DNA from: Otis tarda
Taxonomy: Eukaryota; Chordata; Aves; Otidiformes; Otididae
Direction: 5' to 3'
NCBI GenBank assembly: GCA_026413225.1
Contig: CM048552.1
Location: 210,627,553-210,691,552, forward strand
Length of the DNA: 64,000 nucleotides
Both the position numbers and the translations under genes were made by a program. Positions 1 to 12,200 of the stretch are shown here, piece after piece (positions within the stretch are counted from its first letter, which is position 1; every line of letters begins with the position of its first letter). The notes under the pieces are model-generated. The model searched no databases. It saw only the letters and a list, made by a program, of their open reading frames with translations, and had not been told where the DNA came from.

Positions 1-2304
1 CAGTCCAGGAGGTTCCTGGAATGCATGGACGATAACTTCCTCCTGCAGGCGATAGAGGAGCCGACAAGGAGGGGTGCCATGCTGGACCTTGTGCTCACCA
101 ACAGGGAGGGGCTGGTGGGGGACGTGAAACTGATGGACAGCCTTGGCTGCAGTGACCATGACGCGGTGGAATTCAAGATCCACGGGGCGGCGAGGAAACT
201 GCACAGTAAGCTCTCTGCCCTAGATTTCAGGAAGGCGGACTTCGGCCTCTTCAGGAACCTCATGGGCAAAGTGCCATGGGAGGCTGCCCTGGAGGGAAGA
301 GGGGCCCAGGAAAGTTGGTCCATATTTAAGGAGCACCTCCTCCAAGCTCAGCAGAGGTGCATCCCGATGAAGAAGAAGTCGGGCAAAAAGGCCAGGAGGC
401 CAGCGTGGATGAGCAAGGAGCTCCTGGACCAACTGAAAGTAAAGAAGGAAGCCTATAGAGGGTGGAAGCAGGGACAGGTAGCCTGGGAGGACTACCGAGT
501 GGCTGTGCGAGCGGCCAGAGATAGTGTGAGGAAGGCTAAAGCCCTGATGGAATCGAATCTGGCCAGGGATATAAAAAGTAACAAGAAAAGCTTTTACAGG
601 TATGTAGGGGACAAAAGAAAATCCAAGGAGAATGTAGGCCCCCTCCGGAAGGTAACGGGTGTCATGGTTACCCGGGATGTGGAGAAGGCTGAGGTACTCA
701 ACGACTTTTTTGCCTCAGTCTTCACTGATAAGGGCTCTTGTCTCCCCACCCAAGCTGTGGAAGGCACAGGCAGGGACTGTGAGGATGAAGAACCGCCCAC
801 GGTGCTCGAAGAGCAGGTTCAGGACCATCTAAGGAACTTGAAGGTGCACAAGTCCATGGGGCCTGATGAGATCCATCTGCGCGTCCTGAGGGAACTGGCG
901 GATGTAATTGCCAAGCCACTGGCCATCATATTTGAGAAATCGTGGCGGTCTGGTGAGGTCCCCGATGACTGGAAGAGAGGGAACATAACCCCCATTTTTA
1001 AAAAGGAGAGTAAGGAAGACCCGGGCAACTACAGGCCGGTCAGCCTCATCTCTGTGCCTGGCAAGGTCATGGAGCAGATTCTCCTGGAAACCATGCTAAG
1101 GCACATGGAGAGCAAGGAGGTGGCTGGTGACAGCCAACATGGCTTCACCAAGGGCAGATCGTGCCTGACCAATTTGGTGGCCTTTTATGACGGGGTAACA
1201 GCATCGGTGGACAAGGGACGGGCAACGGATATCGTCTACCTGGACTTGTGCAAAGCTTTTGACATTGTCCCGCATGACATCCTTCTCTCTAAACTAGAGA
1301 GGCATGGGTTCGATGGATGGACCACTCGGTGGATAAGGAGTTGGCTGGATGGCCGCACTCAGAGAGTGGTGGTCAACGGCTCAATGTCCAAGTGGAGACC
1401 GGTCACCAGTGGTGTCCCTCAGGGGTCCGTGTTGGGCCCGGCCCTGTTCAACATCTTTGTCGGCGACATGGACAGTGGGATAGAGTGCACCCTCAGCAAG
1501 TTCGCCGATGACACCAAGCTGTGTGGTGCCGTCGACTCGCTGGAAGGGAGGGATGCCATCCAGAGGGACCTTGACAGGCTGGAGAGGTGGGCCCGTGCCA
1601 ACCTCATGAAGTTCAGCCAGGCCAAGTGCAAGGTCCTGCACCTGGGTCGTGGCAATCCCAGGCACAAATACAGGCTGGGCGGAGAATGGATTGAGAGCAG
1701 CCCTGAGGAGAAAGACTTGGGAGTGCTGGTAGACGAGAGGCTCAACATGAGCGGGCAATGCGCCCTTGCGGCCCAGAAGACCAACCGCATCCTGGGCTGC
1801 ATCAAGAGGAGCGTGGCCAGCAGGTCGAGGGAGGTGATTCTGCCCCTCTACTCTGCCCTGGTGAAACCCCACCTGGAGTACTGCGTCCAGTTCTGAAGTC
1901 CCCAACACAAGAAGGACATGGACCAGTTGGAAAGGGTCCAGAGGAGGGCCACAAAGATGATCAGAGGGCTGGAGCACCTCTCCTATGAGGACAGGCTGAG
2001 AGAGTTGGGGCTGTTCAGCCTGGAGAAGAGGAGGCTCCGGGGAGACCTGATAGCGGTCTTCCAATACCTCAAGGGGGCCTACAGGAAAGATGGGGAGAAG
2101 CTGTTCAGTAGGGCCTCTTGTGATAGGACAAGGGGTAATGGGTTTAAATTAGAAGGAGGTAGGTTTAGATTAGATATTAGAAAAAAATTTTTTACAATGA
2201 GAGTTGTAGAGCACTGGAACAGGTTGCCCAGAGAGGTGGTGGATGCCCCATCCCTGGAAATGTTCAAGGCCAGGCTGGATGAGGCTCTGAGCAACCTGAT
2301 CTAG
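1..2304 (+). pseudogene. CR1 ORF2 (endonuclease C-end plus reverse transcriptase), one nonsense mutation
   Basis: ORF2 of CR1 encodes an apurinic-type endonuclease fused to a reverse transcriptase that primes on nicked target DNA. The frame is already open at base 1, so the ATG at 25 is internal. The endonuclease end is marked by Ser-Asp-His at 151-159. The reverse transcriptase follows, with the finger segment [16 protein letters not shown] near 860-905, NYRPVSL near 1027, KAFD near 1252, SGVPQGS near 1408 and the catalytic FADD at 1501-1512. A single TGA at 1894-1896 interrupts the frame. The CR1 copy at 16239-16777 has a Trp codon (TGG) at the matching place, so this is a simple point mutation. 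After it the same frame runs open to TAG at 2302-2304. No frameshift was seen in about 2.3 kb, which implies a recent insertion. It is not a host gene. Confidence 0.9.
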
Positions 2305-2400
2305 TCAGGGATGTCCCTGCTTCTTGCAGGGGGGTTGGACTAGATGACCTTTGAAGGTCCCTTCCAACTCTAACCATTCTATGATTCTATGATTCTATGA
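1..2400 (+). mobile_element. CR1 LINE, 3' two thirds, ORF2 broken by one stop
   Basis: This is a chicken-repeat-1 (CR1) non-LTR retrotransposon copy whose 5' part lies beyond the left edge of the window. The 3' untranslated part (2305-2400) ends in copies of ATTCTATG, the short tail repeat typical of CR1, from about 2376. The right edge meets an LTR fragment at 2400/2401 without other sequence in between, so the element probably inserted into that LTR. The last part is almost identical to the minus-strand copy at 4672-5093, which makes this a young subfamily. The GC content is well above that of the surrounding DNA. Confidence 0.95.
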
Positions 2401-2663
2401 ATGTTAAGCCCGGGAAGAGGGAGGGGTTGGGGGAGGTTATCTTGTTCCCTGTCTCATTCTCCTGCTAATTTTAGAAATAAATTAGTAGTTTTCCCCAAGT
2501 CGAGTCTGTTTTGCCCGTGACGGTAACTTTAAGGATTTCTCCCTGTCCTTATCTCAAACCTTGAGCCATTTTTCCTATATCATCTCCTCCTATTCTCTCG
2601 GAGGGTGGGGGGAGCGAGAGAGAGACTGTGTAGTCTGGTCCCGATCGGGGCTGAACTACAACA
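2401..2663 (+). mobile_element. 3' part of an avian ERV LTR, split by the CR1
   Basis: This stretch matches the last 263 bp or so of the complete solo LTR at 51500-52638, with about ten differences by eye. Shared landmarks are the ATGTTAAGCCCGG start, a poly(A) signal AATAAA at 2476-2481, the TCTCGGAGGGTGGGGGGAGC block and the end CTACAACA. The upstream 880 bp of the LTR are missing because the CR1 lies there; they should be found left of the window if the CR1 inserted into this LTR. No provirus coding sequence follows on the right. Confidence 0.85.
2476..2481 (+). promoter_or_regulatory. LTR poly(A) signal AATAAA
   Basis: The hexamer sits at the same position in the LTR as the AATAAA at 52451-52456 of the full copy, so it is probably the retroviral polyadenylation signal at the R/U5 side of the LTR. 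Confidence 0.5.
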
Positions 2664-4671
2664 GCCGTAGCTCAATTACTGTGCATAGTTTATCCATAAT
2701 TTTATTGAAGTCGTATCTACCATACTGCAAGAAATATCTGTAACTGGTTCTGGATCACAACTACTGCAAGTCTGGATTGGCACCTTCTACTTGACAGTAG
2801 CCTGCAGATGCACTTCTCCGCCAGATGCAGTAGCTCAGCATTTATTGCCACCTCCACCCATCCCATCTGTCCTTGGGGCGGTCACATCAGGAATATACAA
2901 TTCTCCATTGTATTTCCTCGGAAGACTTCAGTTACTCCAGTCAGAAAAGGAGATGGCAGCCTGGATTTAGGCTTAAACAGGGACTTCAAGTGCTTGTCTT
3001 CAAGGTGGTCTGGACTATTGAACTATTTGAAAACTGCTATTGATACGATTCTATAGTACTAGAAGATAATAATTATAATACATATAATAAACTGGAATTA
3101 GAATAAGAAAATAAATAGGAATAAAAGCATAATAAATAAGCATAATGAAACAACAGCAGATGCCAAATTTAGTGCAAAAAGTTTATCAGAGATATTCCAG
3201 ATTTGTGTAGCTATTAGACACACATTTTAAGTTGTGGCTTTTTTCATCCTCCAGTATCTTACTGTATTTCATTTAAATACTGTGTTTAAATCCTGATCCA
3301 CTATAAAATTCGGATAAATATGCCATGCAAACTGAAGAAAAAATAAAAATCTTGACATTATCTGAGGCTTGATCTCACTAATGAATGGTAATGGAGGTAC
3401 CTAAATGGTGAATAAATAAATAAATAGGCATGAAAAAAAAGGTGCGCTGTTGGTGTGATAAAATATATCCATGTTCATCTGGCCACATCTGTCCTTTCAT
3501 TTAAATTACCACCACAAGTGCAGAACGTCAGGGAATGGCCGCCAACGGTCCGTTTGTAGATTCTTTGTTTGCTCTCTCACAGTCTCTGTTTTTTTTCGGA
3601 GGCACCAAGGATGGCTTCCTCTGTGACTGATTGTATGTGCATAACATCCCCAATGGCCACTGCCAAGAGTTCAGCCGTCCTTGAGGTACGTTAGTTGATT
3701 CTCCTCATAACTGGCTTGGAGGCACGCAAATGGCCACTTGTACCAGCAGTGATGATCTCTCCCTCTCCCAGCTGCGACTGCTCTTTGTGTGCCACATCTT
3801 GTTGTTGAAAAAGAGGATCTTAATGGAAATGCCTGAATTGCAAAGTTTCTGCTGGAGTGCACACATAGAGCAGACGGGATAGAAATGGATTGCAAAGTAC
3901 AGATGGAAAATAAGCATTTTAATTAATGCTAACTTTTATAGTACTTGGAGGACCCACATGCTTGTAGATGTGGTTCTATCCCATTTGGTCATGCAGAAGC
4001 TAATTCTGATGAATCCACTAAATTTGCCAAAGAGAATTCATAGCTACCTCTTTTCACCCTGCTACTTTCTTGCAATTACTGTTGTTTGACAGCTGTTGTT
4101 TTCATGCAAATTTCACGATGTGCTGCATGTGTCTCTGCAAGGTGATAATAACTGTGCAGATCACGCTTAAACAATAGAAATAAGAGTAGATGATACTATC
4201 ATATTTCTGAGCTGTAATTTGATTTTCATTTCCCTACTGTGGCCGTACGAACCTCACAGGCAATATGGCCCATTTCCCCTTGGGATTAACGATATGCAGT
4301 GGATGTAGATGAAAGCAAAACTCCCTTACAAGTATTAGCTACAATTAGCTGGGATACTGAGTAGGCTGTATTCTTGTGCTTTATTTACTCATTTCACCTA
4401 GACAAAATGATTTTGCAGTGTTTTATGCCCACCTTGCAGAGGTGTAAATCCCACCACGCAGATGCCATGGAGCAGATAGGTTGCCTGTGTGCCATGATGT
4501 CTGCTGTTATATAGCTGCGATGGCTCTCCCAGCTTGCTTTCCCTACAAGACTGCTCCCAGAAGCCCCTTGAGCAGAAAAGAGGAGATACGAGGAGATACT
4601 CAGCTTAACAGATGTGTGCATTAATTGACTGGACAAAATTAACGTACTCTGCTTGTGGAACTGGATCTAAT
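2664..4671. other. Intergenic, no gene recognised
   Basis: This is AT-rich unique sequence between the LTR fragment and the next CR1. Only a short AATA-repeat near 3409-3426 stands out. Open frames here are under about 85 codons on either strand and resemble nothing I know. Confidence 0.6.
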
Positions 4672-5093
4672 ATCATAGAATCATAGAATCATAGAATGGT
4701 TAGAGTTGGAAGGGACCTTCAAAGGTCATCTAGTCCAACCCCCCTGCAAGAGCAGGGACATCCCTGACTAGATCAGGTTGCTCAGAGCCTCATCCAGCCT
4801 GGCCTTGAACATTTCCAGGGATGGGGCATCCACCACCTCTCTGGGCAACCTGTTCCAGTGCTCTACAACTCTCATTGTAAAAAATTTTTTTCTAATATCT
4901 AATCTAAACCTACCTCCTTCTAATTTAAACCCATTACCCCTTGTCCTATCACAAGAGGCCCTACTGAACAGCTTCTCCCCATCTTTCCTGTAGGCCCCCT
5001 TGAGGTATTGGAAGACCGCTATCAGGTCTCCCCGGAGCCTCCTCTTCTCCAGGGTGAACAGCCCCAACTCTCTCAGCCTGTCCTTATAGGAGG
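4672..5093 (-). mobile_element. Young 5'-truncated CR1 3' end
   Basis: On the minus strand this holds the last 100 or so ORF2 codons and the 3' UTR of CR1, ending in CATAGAAT-type tail repeats at 4672-4697. Its remaining coding frame (5067-4768) differs from the copy at 2005-2304 in only one or two residues, and even the antisense translation of a 216-bp stretch is identical between the two. The truncated 5' edge near 5090-5120 carries a short inverted duplication, listed separately. The two copies came from the same recent source lineage. Confidence 0.95.
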
Positions 5094-5120
5094 CTTATAT
5101 CTCCTCATAGGAGATATAAG
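5094..5120. repeat. Perfect 12-bp inverted repeat at the CR1 5' junction
   Basis: The arms CTTATATCTCCT (5094-5105) and AGGAGATATAAG (5109-5120) are exact reverse complements around a 3-base loop. They sit where the CR1 copy stops, and part of the sequence (CTCCTCATAGGAGA) repeats the CR1 text just before the break. This looks like a templated, microhomology-driven joining event at the end of target-primed reverse transcription, rather than a terminator. Confidence 0.7.
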
Positions 5121-7445
5121 GATATCTGAGGCAAAAGTGTACAAATGTTGTTAATGGTCAATGCCAGAGATACCTGCTACTATTCTACTGCCTGTTCATC
5201 ATGTTAGATGCACTGTGAAGCCACACTTTGGAACTGTTAGCCATGTTTAAGTGCTGGAAAGATGTTGGTAATGGAAATGTACTATGACTCACTCTTAATG
5301 AATAAAAGGATGTTAGATTTTTATGTAAGGTATTAGTACTTATCCAGTTCAATCTTAAAAAAAAATAATAATAATGCATAGACAGTGCTGATAAAAGCTC
5401 AAAATTAGAGAAGCTCCCTGTAGCTCACACAGAGGTACGAGCAGAATGAATTAACAAGTGCTTTTTTTTTCCATCTCAGTGACAGCTGAGTTTCAGCAGA
5501 GAGCAAGCAATTTCAATAACAGACAGTACTGCACTTTGAGATCCTTCAAGATGAAAGATAATGTGTCTTAGTGTCACACATAACGTTAGGCAAAGAGTAA
5601 ACATCAACAGCACTTCATCTATGGATTATTTTGATTTTAATGTACAGGATGCAACAGTAGAATAACAGATGTGAAGTCACTGTGAGAGGACTTGTATGTT
5701 TATCAGTTGCAATGAGCCATCTTGAAATAGCTTGTTGCGAAGGGTAGAGACGACTTCTTGTGATGGCAAGGTACTGTTGAAAGGAGACAAAATATCAATT
5801 TCATTATTACAGAGCTCTTACCTGTAATGCAATTTGATTTTAGCATTGTAAACTACTTTCTTACTGTAATATATCATTTCTGAACTATAGGTATAAAATT
5901 AAATCAAGGCTGCTGATAGCAAATCAAGTTTTTATTTCAAGAAATATTAGAGTATTGCCACTAAAAAGAACTTGCAGTAAGTGAAACCATTAATTGCTCA
6001 GCTGTTTAGTGCTATGTTACGTGATCAGGTGTGTCCGTAGCTGTCACTGTCCATGAACACACACACACACTCACACAGGCACAAAGTTTGCTTTCTTTTA
6101 TATTGCACTTTTCTAATGTGTAGCTTGAGACAGTGTCTTGGATCTTCATTTTAAGCAGCCAGCCACCCCTTCCCCATCCAGCTGCCGAGGAGCCTGTCCC
6201 TGTTGGTGAAGTCCTGGCTTCCCCTTGTCACCCCACGACTCCTGCTGAGCTGATCCGGCACTTTCAGCTTGGTCGATCAGAGTAGCTGGCACTGAATTAG
6301 CAGTTCTTAGTATTTCTGGGTGTTCAACTACACATCGCGAGGTAATTACTTTTGGAAATGCCAGTTCAGCACAGTCAGGGACAAGGAGAAAAAGAGACAC
6401 AGACTTTCCCAGCAGGGACAGCTGGGGCTGCTGATTAAGGATGGATGAATCTGTTTGGGAAAACAAATCTGCCTAAGCCCCAGTTCTGCAAAACTTCTTT
6501 TTTAATTCCTGTGTTTGTGAAAATGTTTGTCTCCCTTCCAGGCAGAGGGCTGGGTTTTTTTTTTGTTTCTTTACTGTTGCCGCTGTCCAGTTTTCTTCCA
6601 AGAACTATGGTCTGGTGACTACAAAATGTTTAATTACTTGTCTGGTCACATCCATGCGGAGTCGCTAATGGTGCCGTTCTCTGATAGCATCTTTGGCAAG
6701 CCCACGCAGCATCTCCTTCAGGAGCAGCAGTAAATGTCGTGGCACAGAGAATAACGGTACGCAGCAAAGCAGCAGAGAGATTTAGAAATTGGAAACAGCT
6801 TATGTTGTTTTCAGTTGCATATCTTTATCAGGGCTTCTATTAGTGCCTTTTATCTTAGAAACAATACAGTCATAAATTAGATTTCTGAAACCAGAAGGCT
6901 GCCCAGATTACTGGGGGAAGGTGATGTTAGCATTGTGATGAAGAAAAGTAGCGAGGAGCAGTGAGTCTGTCCATAAAGTCATGCTGTATTTCAGGCAAAC
7001 TTTGCTTAACAAGCACACTGTGTATGGATTTTAAGACCATATGTGCAGGGCAGCTGTTCCTTGTCTTCTGGTAATGGGAATGGATACTGTCCATTTGAAT
7101 TAGGTGGTGACTTCAGATTATTAGTACGTTTAGGCAACTTGTCCACAGTCATAGAAAGGCTTACCTGGATTATACATCTGTCATTTTTCCCTCAGAATAA
7201 GCCAATATGAAACCAATCAGACACTAAGAAATCTATTTTTTTTAAAAAAAAAAAAGCCCCCACAAACATAAAGCAGTATCTATGGTGAAGACTATCTTGC
7301 TACAGGTCACTGAGATGATTGCTTGTTGGGTTATGTAAGAAGTTCCAGAGCCTATTCCTAAAAAAAGATTGGGCTTACCTCACTCACCATCTTGTTCAGT
7401 ATTTGAAAATTCATATGTGATACATTGCACTGGTTCCTCGCTAGT
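5121..7445. other. Intergenic, no gene recognised
   Basis: This is unique sequence with a short CA run at 6056-6070 and no recognisable coding region. Frames of up to 106 codons occur (for example 6146-6466 minus) but have no signature of a known family. Confidence 0.55.
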
Positions 7446-7627
7446 GTGGGACTGGCCTGCCCAGGGAGGTGGTGGAGTCGCCATCCCTGGCAGTGTTCAA
7501 GAGGCGGCTTGATGAGAAGCTACAAGATATGGTTTAGTAGCTGTGGCAGCAATGGTAGTGGGAAGACGGTTGGACTAGATGATCTTATAGGTCCCATCCA
7601 ACCATGTGATTCTATGATTCCATGATT
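7446..7627 (+). mobile_element. CR1 3' end fragment, diverged
   Basis: The fragment shows the CR1 3' hallmark order: CCCAGGGAGGTGGTGGA, then a segment coding for the end of ORF2, then GGTTGGACTAGATGATCTTA, and finally GATTCTATGATTCCATGATT tail repeats at about 7610-7627. It differs clearly from the young copies at 2.3 and 4.7 kb and belongs to an older subfamily. Confidence 0.85.
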
Positions 7628-9147
7628 CATATATGATTTCTGGTAATGTCACTACTAGCCTTACTACTTGTGAAGCACTTTTATATCACAATGGGTCTAA
7701 AAAGTGATTACAGAACAGAAGGGAAACAATGAATCCAAGCTAAGTAAGAACAAATCCTATTTTTTTACTGAATGGCACAATTTGGAATAAATACTTCATA
7801 ATGGCTTTTATAATATTGCCTCTGGTTTGAGGGTGCTTAATAATCAGTTATCATGATAAACACATATTTAGTCAATGAGCTTCTCAATCATGTGGGTTTT
7901 CCTGTTAACTTTAGCATATCTGGACCTACTCAAAGTCCATATAACCATTTTTTAGAATCCAGACAGGTTACATGAACTGATGACATGGCTTCTGGAGGTC
8001 TCACTAGAAATTAGTGCTTTTGGAAACTAAATTAGGCAAAGCCAAAGCAAAGACAAGTATCTTAATGCACAGAATTACACTGAATAAGTTCCCAGAGTGA
8101 AAGAAGCAGTTTGAATGCATACCTTAGTGTAAAATCAGAGTTATTTATGTAGAAGGAATAGTTACCAGCACCTGCCGTAGCATTTTCCATAAGCTCTCTA
8201 AGTTACCAGCACCTGCCGTAGCATTTTTCAGGAGATCTCTCTACTGTTTTTATAAAAGTCTCTTATATGCGCATTAAGAAGAGGAAAAGGCCTCGATGAC
8301 CTCAGTAAAAGTCACTCACTAAAGTCAGAGTGTAACCCATCCCAGTAAGTTTGTTCAGGAACTGCAGGTGACACTCTCCTCTTTGCCTCAAGTGTCTGCT
8401 AGTTTATGCATGCCTTTTTAGACGCAGAAATAATTGTTAGGTGTCATGGTAGCATGATGAGGCCTTCTCACCTCCCTTCAGAGACTGAGTGAGAGTGACA
8501 TTGAAAGTCAGATATACTGAGGAGCATGAGGAGGACAACAGACATGGTCCTTCTTTAGTCAAAGGGAAGAGATGAGGAATTTGTATCTGCCTCCTCCTTT
8601 GTAGGCTTACTGGTATAAATGTATCCAAGACTAAAAATCCTTTTTGCCTAAATAAAAGGCAAACCCACCCTTTTCCTTTTCTTCTGCTCAGGAGAGTCAG
8701 GAGTTGTTCAATCTTTGCAGCATGAGACACCCACCAGCCTCTCAGGATGAGAGCTCCTCTCCCCAAACCCTCAGGAGAGTGACCCGATTCATATTTCCAA
8801 AGCCTTCTCTTGGTGTATGGAGGAATGTCTTGCCAATAACCTCTGCAGCACAAATATTAGGAAAGCAAGGTGGAAGGAGCCATTCAGAGCATGGGATTAG
8901 ATTAGGATCTTTCATCAAAACCCTTGCTGTGTCTCCCATTTTCCAATGAATTTTCTACATACCAAGTGTCATTGGCCACCTGCCATCATGCTGATGGAGG
9001 CAAAGTCACTGCTGGTTTCTGCAATAACTAAGCCTTGTAGCAGAAATTCTGCCTGGGTTAACTCAGTCCATCATATATGAAGAGCTGTGGTTGAGAGCAG
9101 CACAGAAACTTGGACTCTTCTTGCAGACTGGAGCCAAAATGAATCAA
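7628..9147. other. Intergenic, no gene recognised
   Basis: Unique sequence. The only structure noted is the 41-bp duplication at 8161-8242. A 138-codon minus-strand frame (8853-8437) has no recognisable domain. Confidence 0.55.
8161..8242. repeat. Tandem duplication, two 41-bp units
   Basis: GTTACCAGCACCTGCCGTAG occurs at 8161 and again at 8202. The first 26 bases of each unit are identical and the remainder has drifted, for example CCATAAGCTCTCT against TCAGGAGATCTCT. It is a local duplication with no known function. Confidence 0.85.
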
Positions 9148-9275
9148 CTCAAGGCCAGGCTGGATGAGGCTCTGAGCAACCTCATTTGGTTGGAGATGTG
9201 CCTGCTTCTGGCAGGGGGGTTGGACTAGATGACCTTTACAGGTCCCTTCTAACCCTAACGATTCTGTGATTCTAT
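9148..9275 (+). mobile_element. CR1 3' end fragment, 128 bp
   Basis: It holds the end of ORF2 (AAGGCCAGGCTGGATGAGGC at about 9151), the GGGGGGTTGGACTAGATGACC block, and an ATTCTGTGATTCTAT tail at 9261-9275. It is strongly 5'-truncated and moderately diverged from the young copies. Confidence 0.9.
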
Positions 9276-12200
9276 ATCATTCCAAAGGGAAAGGATTAAG
9301 GAACTTTTTCCAGCATAAAAAAAAAAAAAAAGGCATGATCTAAAACTAAACCAAAACAGAATGGAAAAAAAAAAAAAAAGCAAACAAGCAACTAAATAAC
9401 TGAGAATGCTGTAGAAAAAGAAGTCAGCTCTGCAGGAGCTGGATGGAGTGAAGCATGAGCAAAGTTAAGTCTTTGTCACTAGAGGGCAACCTGGCATAAG
9501 GTAAGTGGATGGATGAGTCCCCGGAAGACAGTGAAATATGGAGACAAGAGCATGCCACCATATGGAGGAGAGACTTAAAAATAGCAAGGCAGCCTGGTGA
9601 AGCACGGCAGAATGAGAAATTAAGTTTTACTGTCCTGAGTCATCATATTGACTCTCTGGCTCTGTCAGAGAGGGGAGTGAGTGCTGAAGAGGAGAATGTG
9701 GCTGCTGTGATTCAATCAGTGATGCCAACTACAACACAGTCAGACATCAGCTCTTCCTGAATGAAGGAGATGTGATAGAATCATCTTCATGATGGAGGTG
9801 CAGAAAGTGGGAGGGGGGAAATATATAACATAGTGGCTGTCTGAGTTTCACATAAACTTCTGGATTTGTGACATCTATACATAACACCAGAAATGCTGTT
9901 AGTCTCTCACAAAACAAGTCGACAAGATCTGAGCCCATGAATTTTGAGTTAATTCAAATCTTAGCTCCATATACATAGAAAAGTTACCCTTAAATCAGTC
10001 CATCTCTGTCTAAAAGTCACAGGAAGAAGGGGAGAAACAGCCTTTCTGTAACCTCTGATATATATTTTTTTAACAGAAGCCAATATTAAACTACTGAATT
10101 GGTGAAATAACACTGTTTTAAAATCTATATAAATCTATATATTACAAATACATATATATAATAGATATATAAATTTGGACTCGGTATTTGACCAACTTTG
10201 ATCATAGAATAGCTGTAAAATGAATCTGGGATAACAGACTGCTGAGGGTTAGACTTAAAACAGCATCTAAAATCTTCTTTACAGAGGAAGTCATTTTTGA
10301 TCCATCTAGAATGTGAATATATTGACCTAAGCTCCTCAGTACACATGGATGAATTCCTGGCCCTGAGGCAAAATAACTAAAATGTGTCTTCATCCAGAGC
10401 AGATCTACACCACAGAGCATCTTTCTTTTCTGGGTCCCATGGGATCCTAAGTTAAAATATTTAATTAGTGCACAAAATTGTTTGTGAAATATTGTGAGGA
10501 TTGTTTTGCAACCTACCAGAATTATGGTTGGTTTTTTTTTTTTTTTTGTATTTGCGTGGTACAGTTGTGTCCATCTAATAATTCTCTGTGAATGCAAAGA
10601 GTAGCTCCATTTTGCTTTGTCTCCTTCCAGCTCCCCTCTAACTCTTCTCCCACCCACTCCACATGGGAGCTGCCTCTGGTGCTCATCTTTGTGCTTTCAC
10701 TGAGCTGATTTAATTTACTAAGTTCGCAGAATACACACACTTGTTTTGGTGTGTTAGTTTTCTATCAGTTCAGTGAAACAAAAAAAACCCTCATGATGGA
10801 GACCACTGGGCATCAGATCTGGCACAAGCATATCGGCAGCAGCTGGTGGGAGCAGAATGGCCTGTTCTCTGCCATGGGGAAACATTGCACCGTCTCAGCT
10901 GTGTCACTGAAATGTGCCCTTATTCTACTTTAAATTAATACATCATTGATAAGCAACTTATGTGCACTGAGAAGATCTTGACACTCAGACCTGTCCACTC
11001 ATTACAGCTAATTACAGTTTTTGATATCCAGAATTTGACAAAAACTATAAGTATTTTTGGGGCATTCCTTCTTTCTCCTCATCCTAAATCATAATAATTT
11101 TGAAAAGCTTAGGAAAGGTGAAAGGAAATCTGTAGCAAAGATCCTCGAAAGATTTTTAAGTCTTGTGCTTTTCTCAGGGAAAGCCAAACTTCACGCTTTT
11201 GGATTTAGTCAGATTGCATAGTAAAGCCAAATGTGAAATAGTTGAACATCATCAGAAATAATAGTCAGAATCTAAACCAAGAAAGAGGTTCTCCAGTAAA
11301 AAGAAAACACTTACAACTGTTATTTCTAAGTGGGAGTGAAGTGAATAGCTAATTGCCATTTCTGAAATGAGCTTTATTCTCTTGTTTACTACACGGTAAA
11401 CCAAGAATAATTCCATGGCTTCCTACTGTGTTAGTCATGTGAAAGTAATACAGCTGAATCAGAATTTGTGCTTCTGCTTTATTACTGGATATAAAGAGTT
11501 ATGAGTTGAAACAGCAATGTGAATCCTTCTGAAGGGACAAAATTGTTTCATTTGGGAAGCCATTCTGGATCCAATGTAATTGTAGTTGGAACTAATTTTT
11601 TCCTTATGCTACATGGGACAAAACTGCTCTTATTGCTGTGCAGATATTTACAGCCTTTGGCACAATGAGATTCAATTCTTTTCTGGGATCCAGGTACTTC
11701 ATTAATACAAATAATTATAGCTGTGGCATGGAGGCTATATTTTGTATTTGGACATAATCAAAACCATGAAAGAATTATCATCACTCATAAAATGTACAGT
11801 GAAAAGACATCACAAGGTAGCATAACTCAGTAACGTTAATTTAGTCGTATTGGATGGCACCAAAGGTCCCTCTGTTCAGTGACCTCCCTTTGGTGGCAGC
11901 TGGGAGGCTAGGGAAGGTTGCACAAAGTGGGCAAACATAAATTCTACTTTCTCCTGATACTCTCCCAGGTATTAAACTTTTACAGGGACTATGTGAACCA
12001 GAAATGGTTTTTATGTATTTAAGTAACACCCAATTTATTTTATTTCTATGGACTTGCCCATTCATCCTTCGAATCCATGCAGAGTTTTAGCACGGGTTAG
12101 TATCTTGCAACAGTCTCACATCTTCCTTATGTGTTATGTGTAAAACCACCTCCTTTTGTTTGCTTTTAACTCCTCTTTCATTTGATGCCACCTATTTCCT

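Noticed and set aside
1381-2064. 227-codon open frame on the minus strand
   Set aside because: It is fully antisense to the CR1 ORF2 and is explained by the high GC content and codon pattern of the sense frame.
8437-8853. 138-codon minus-strand frame
   Set aside because: No motif of a known protein and no flanking gene signals.
10202-10657. 151-codon minus-strand frame
   Set aside because: It contains a lysine run coded by a poly(T) tract, has no domain signature and lies in AT-rich intergenic DNA.
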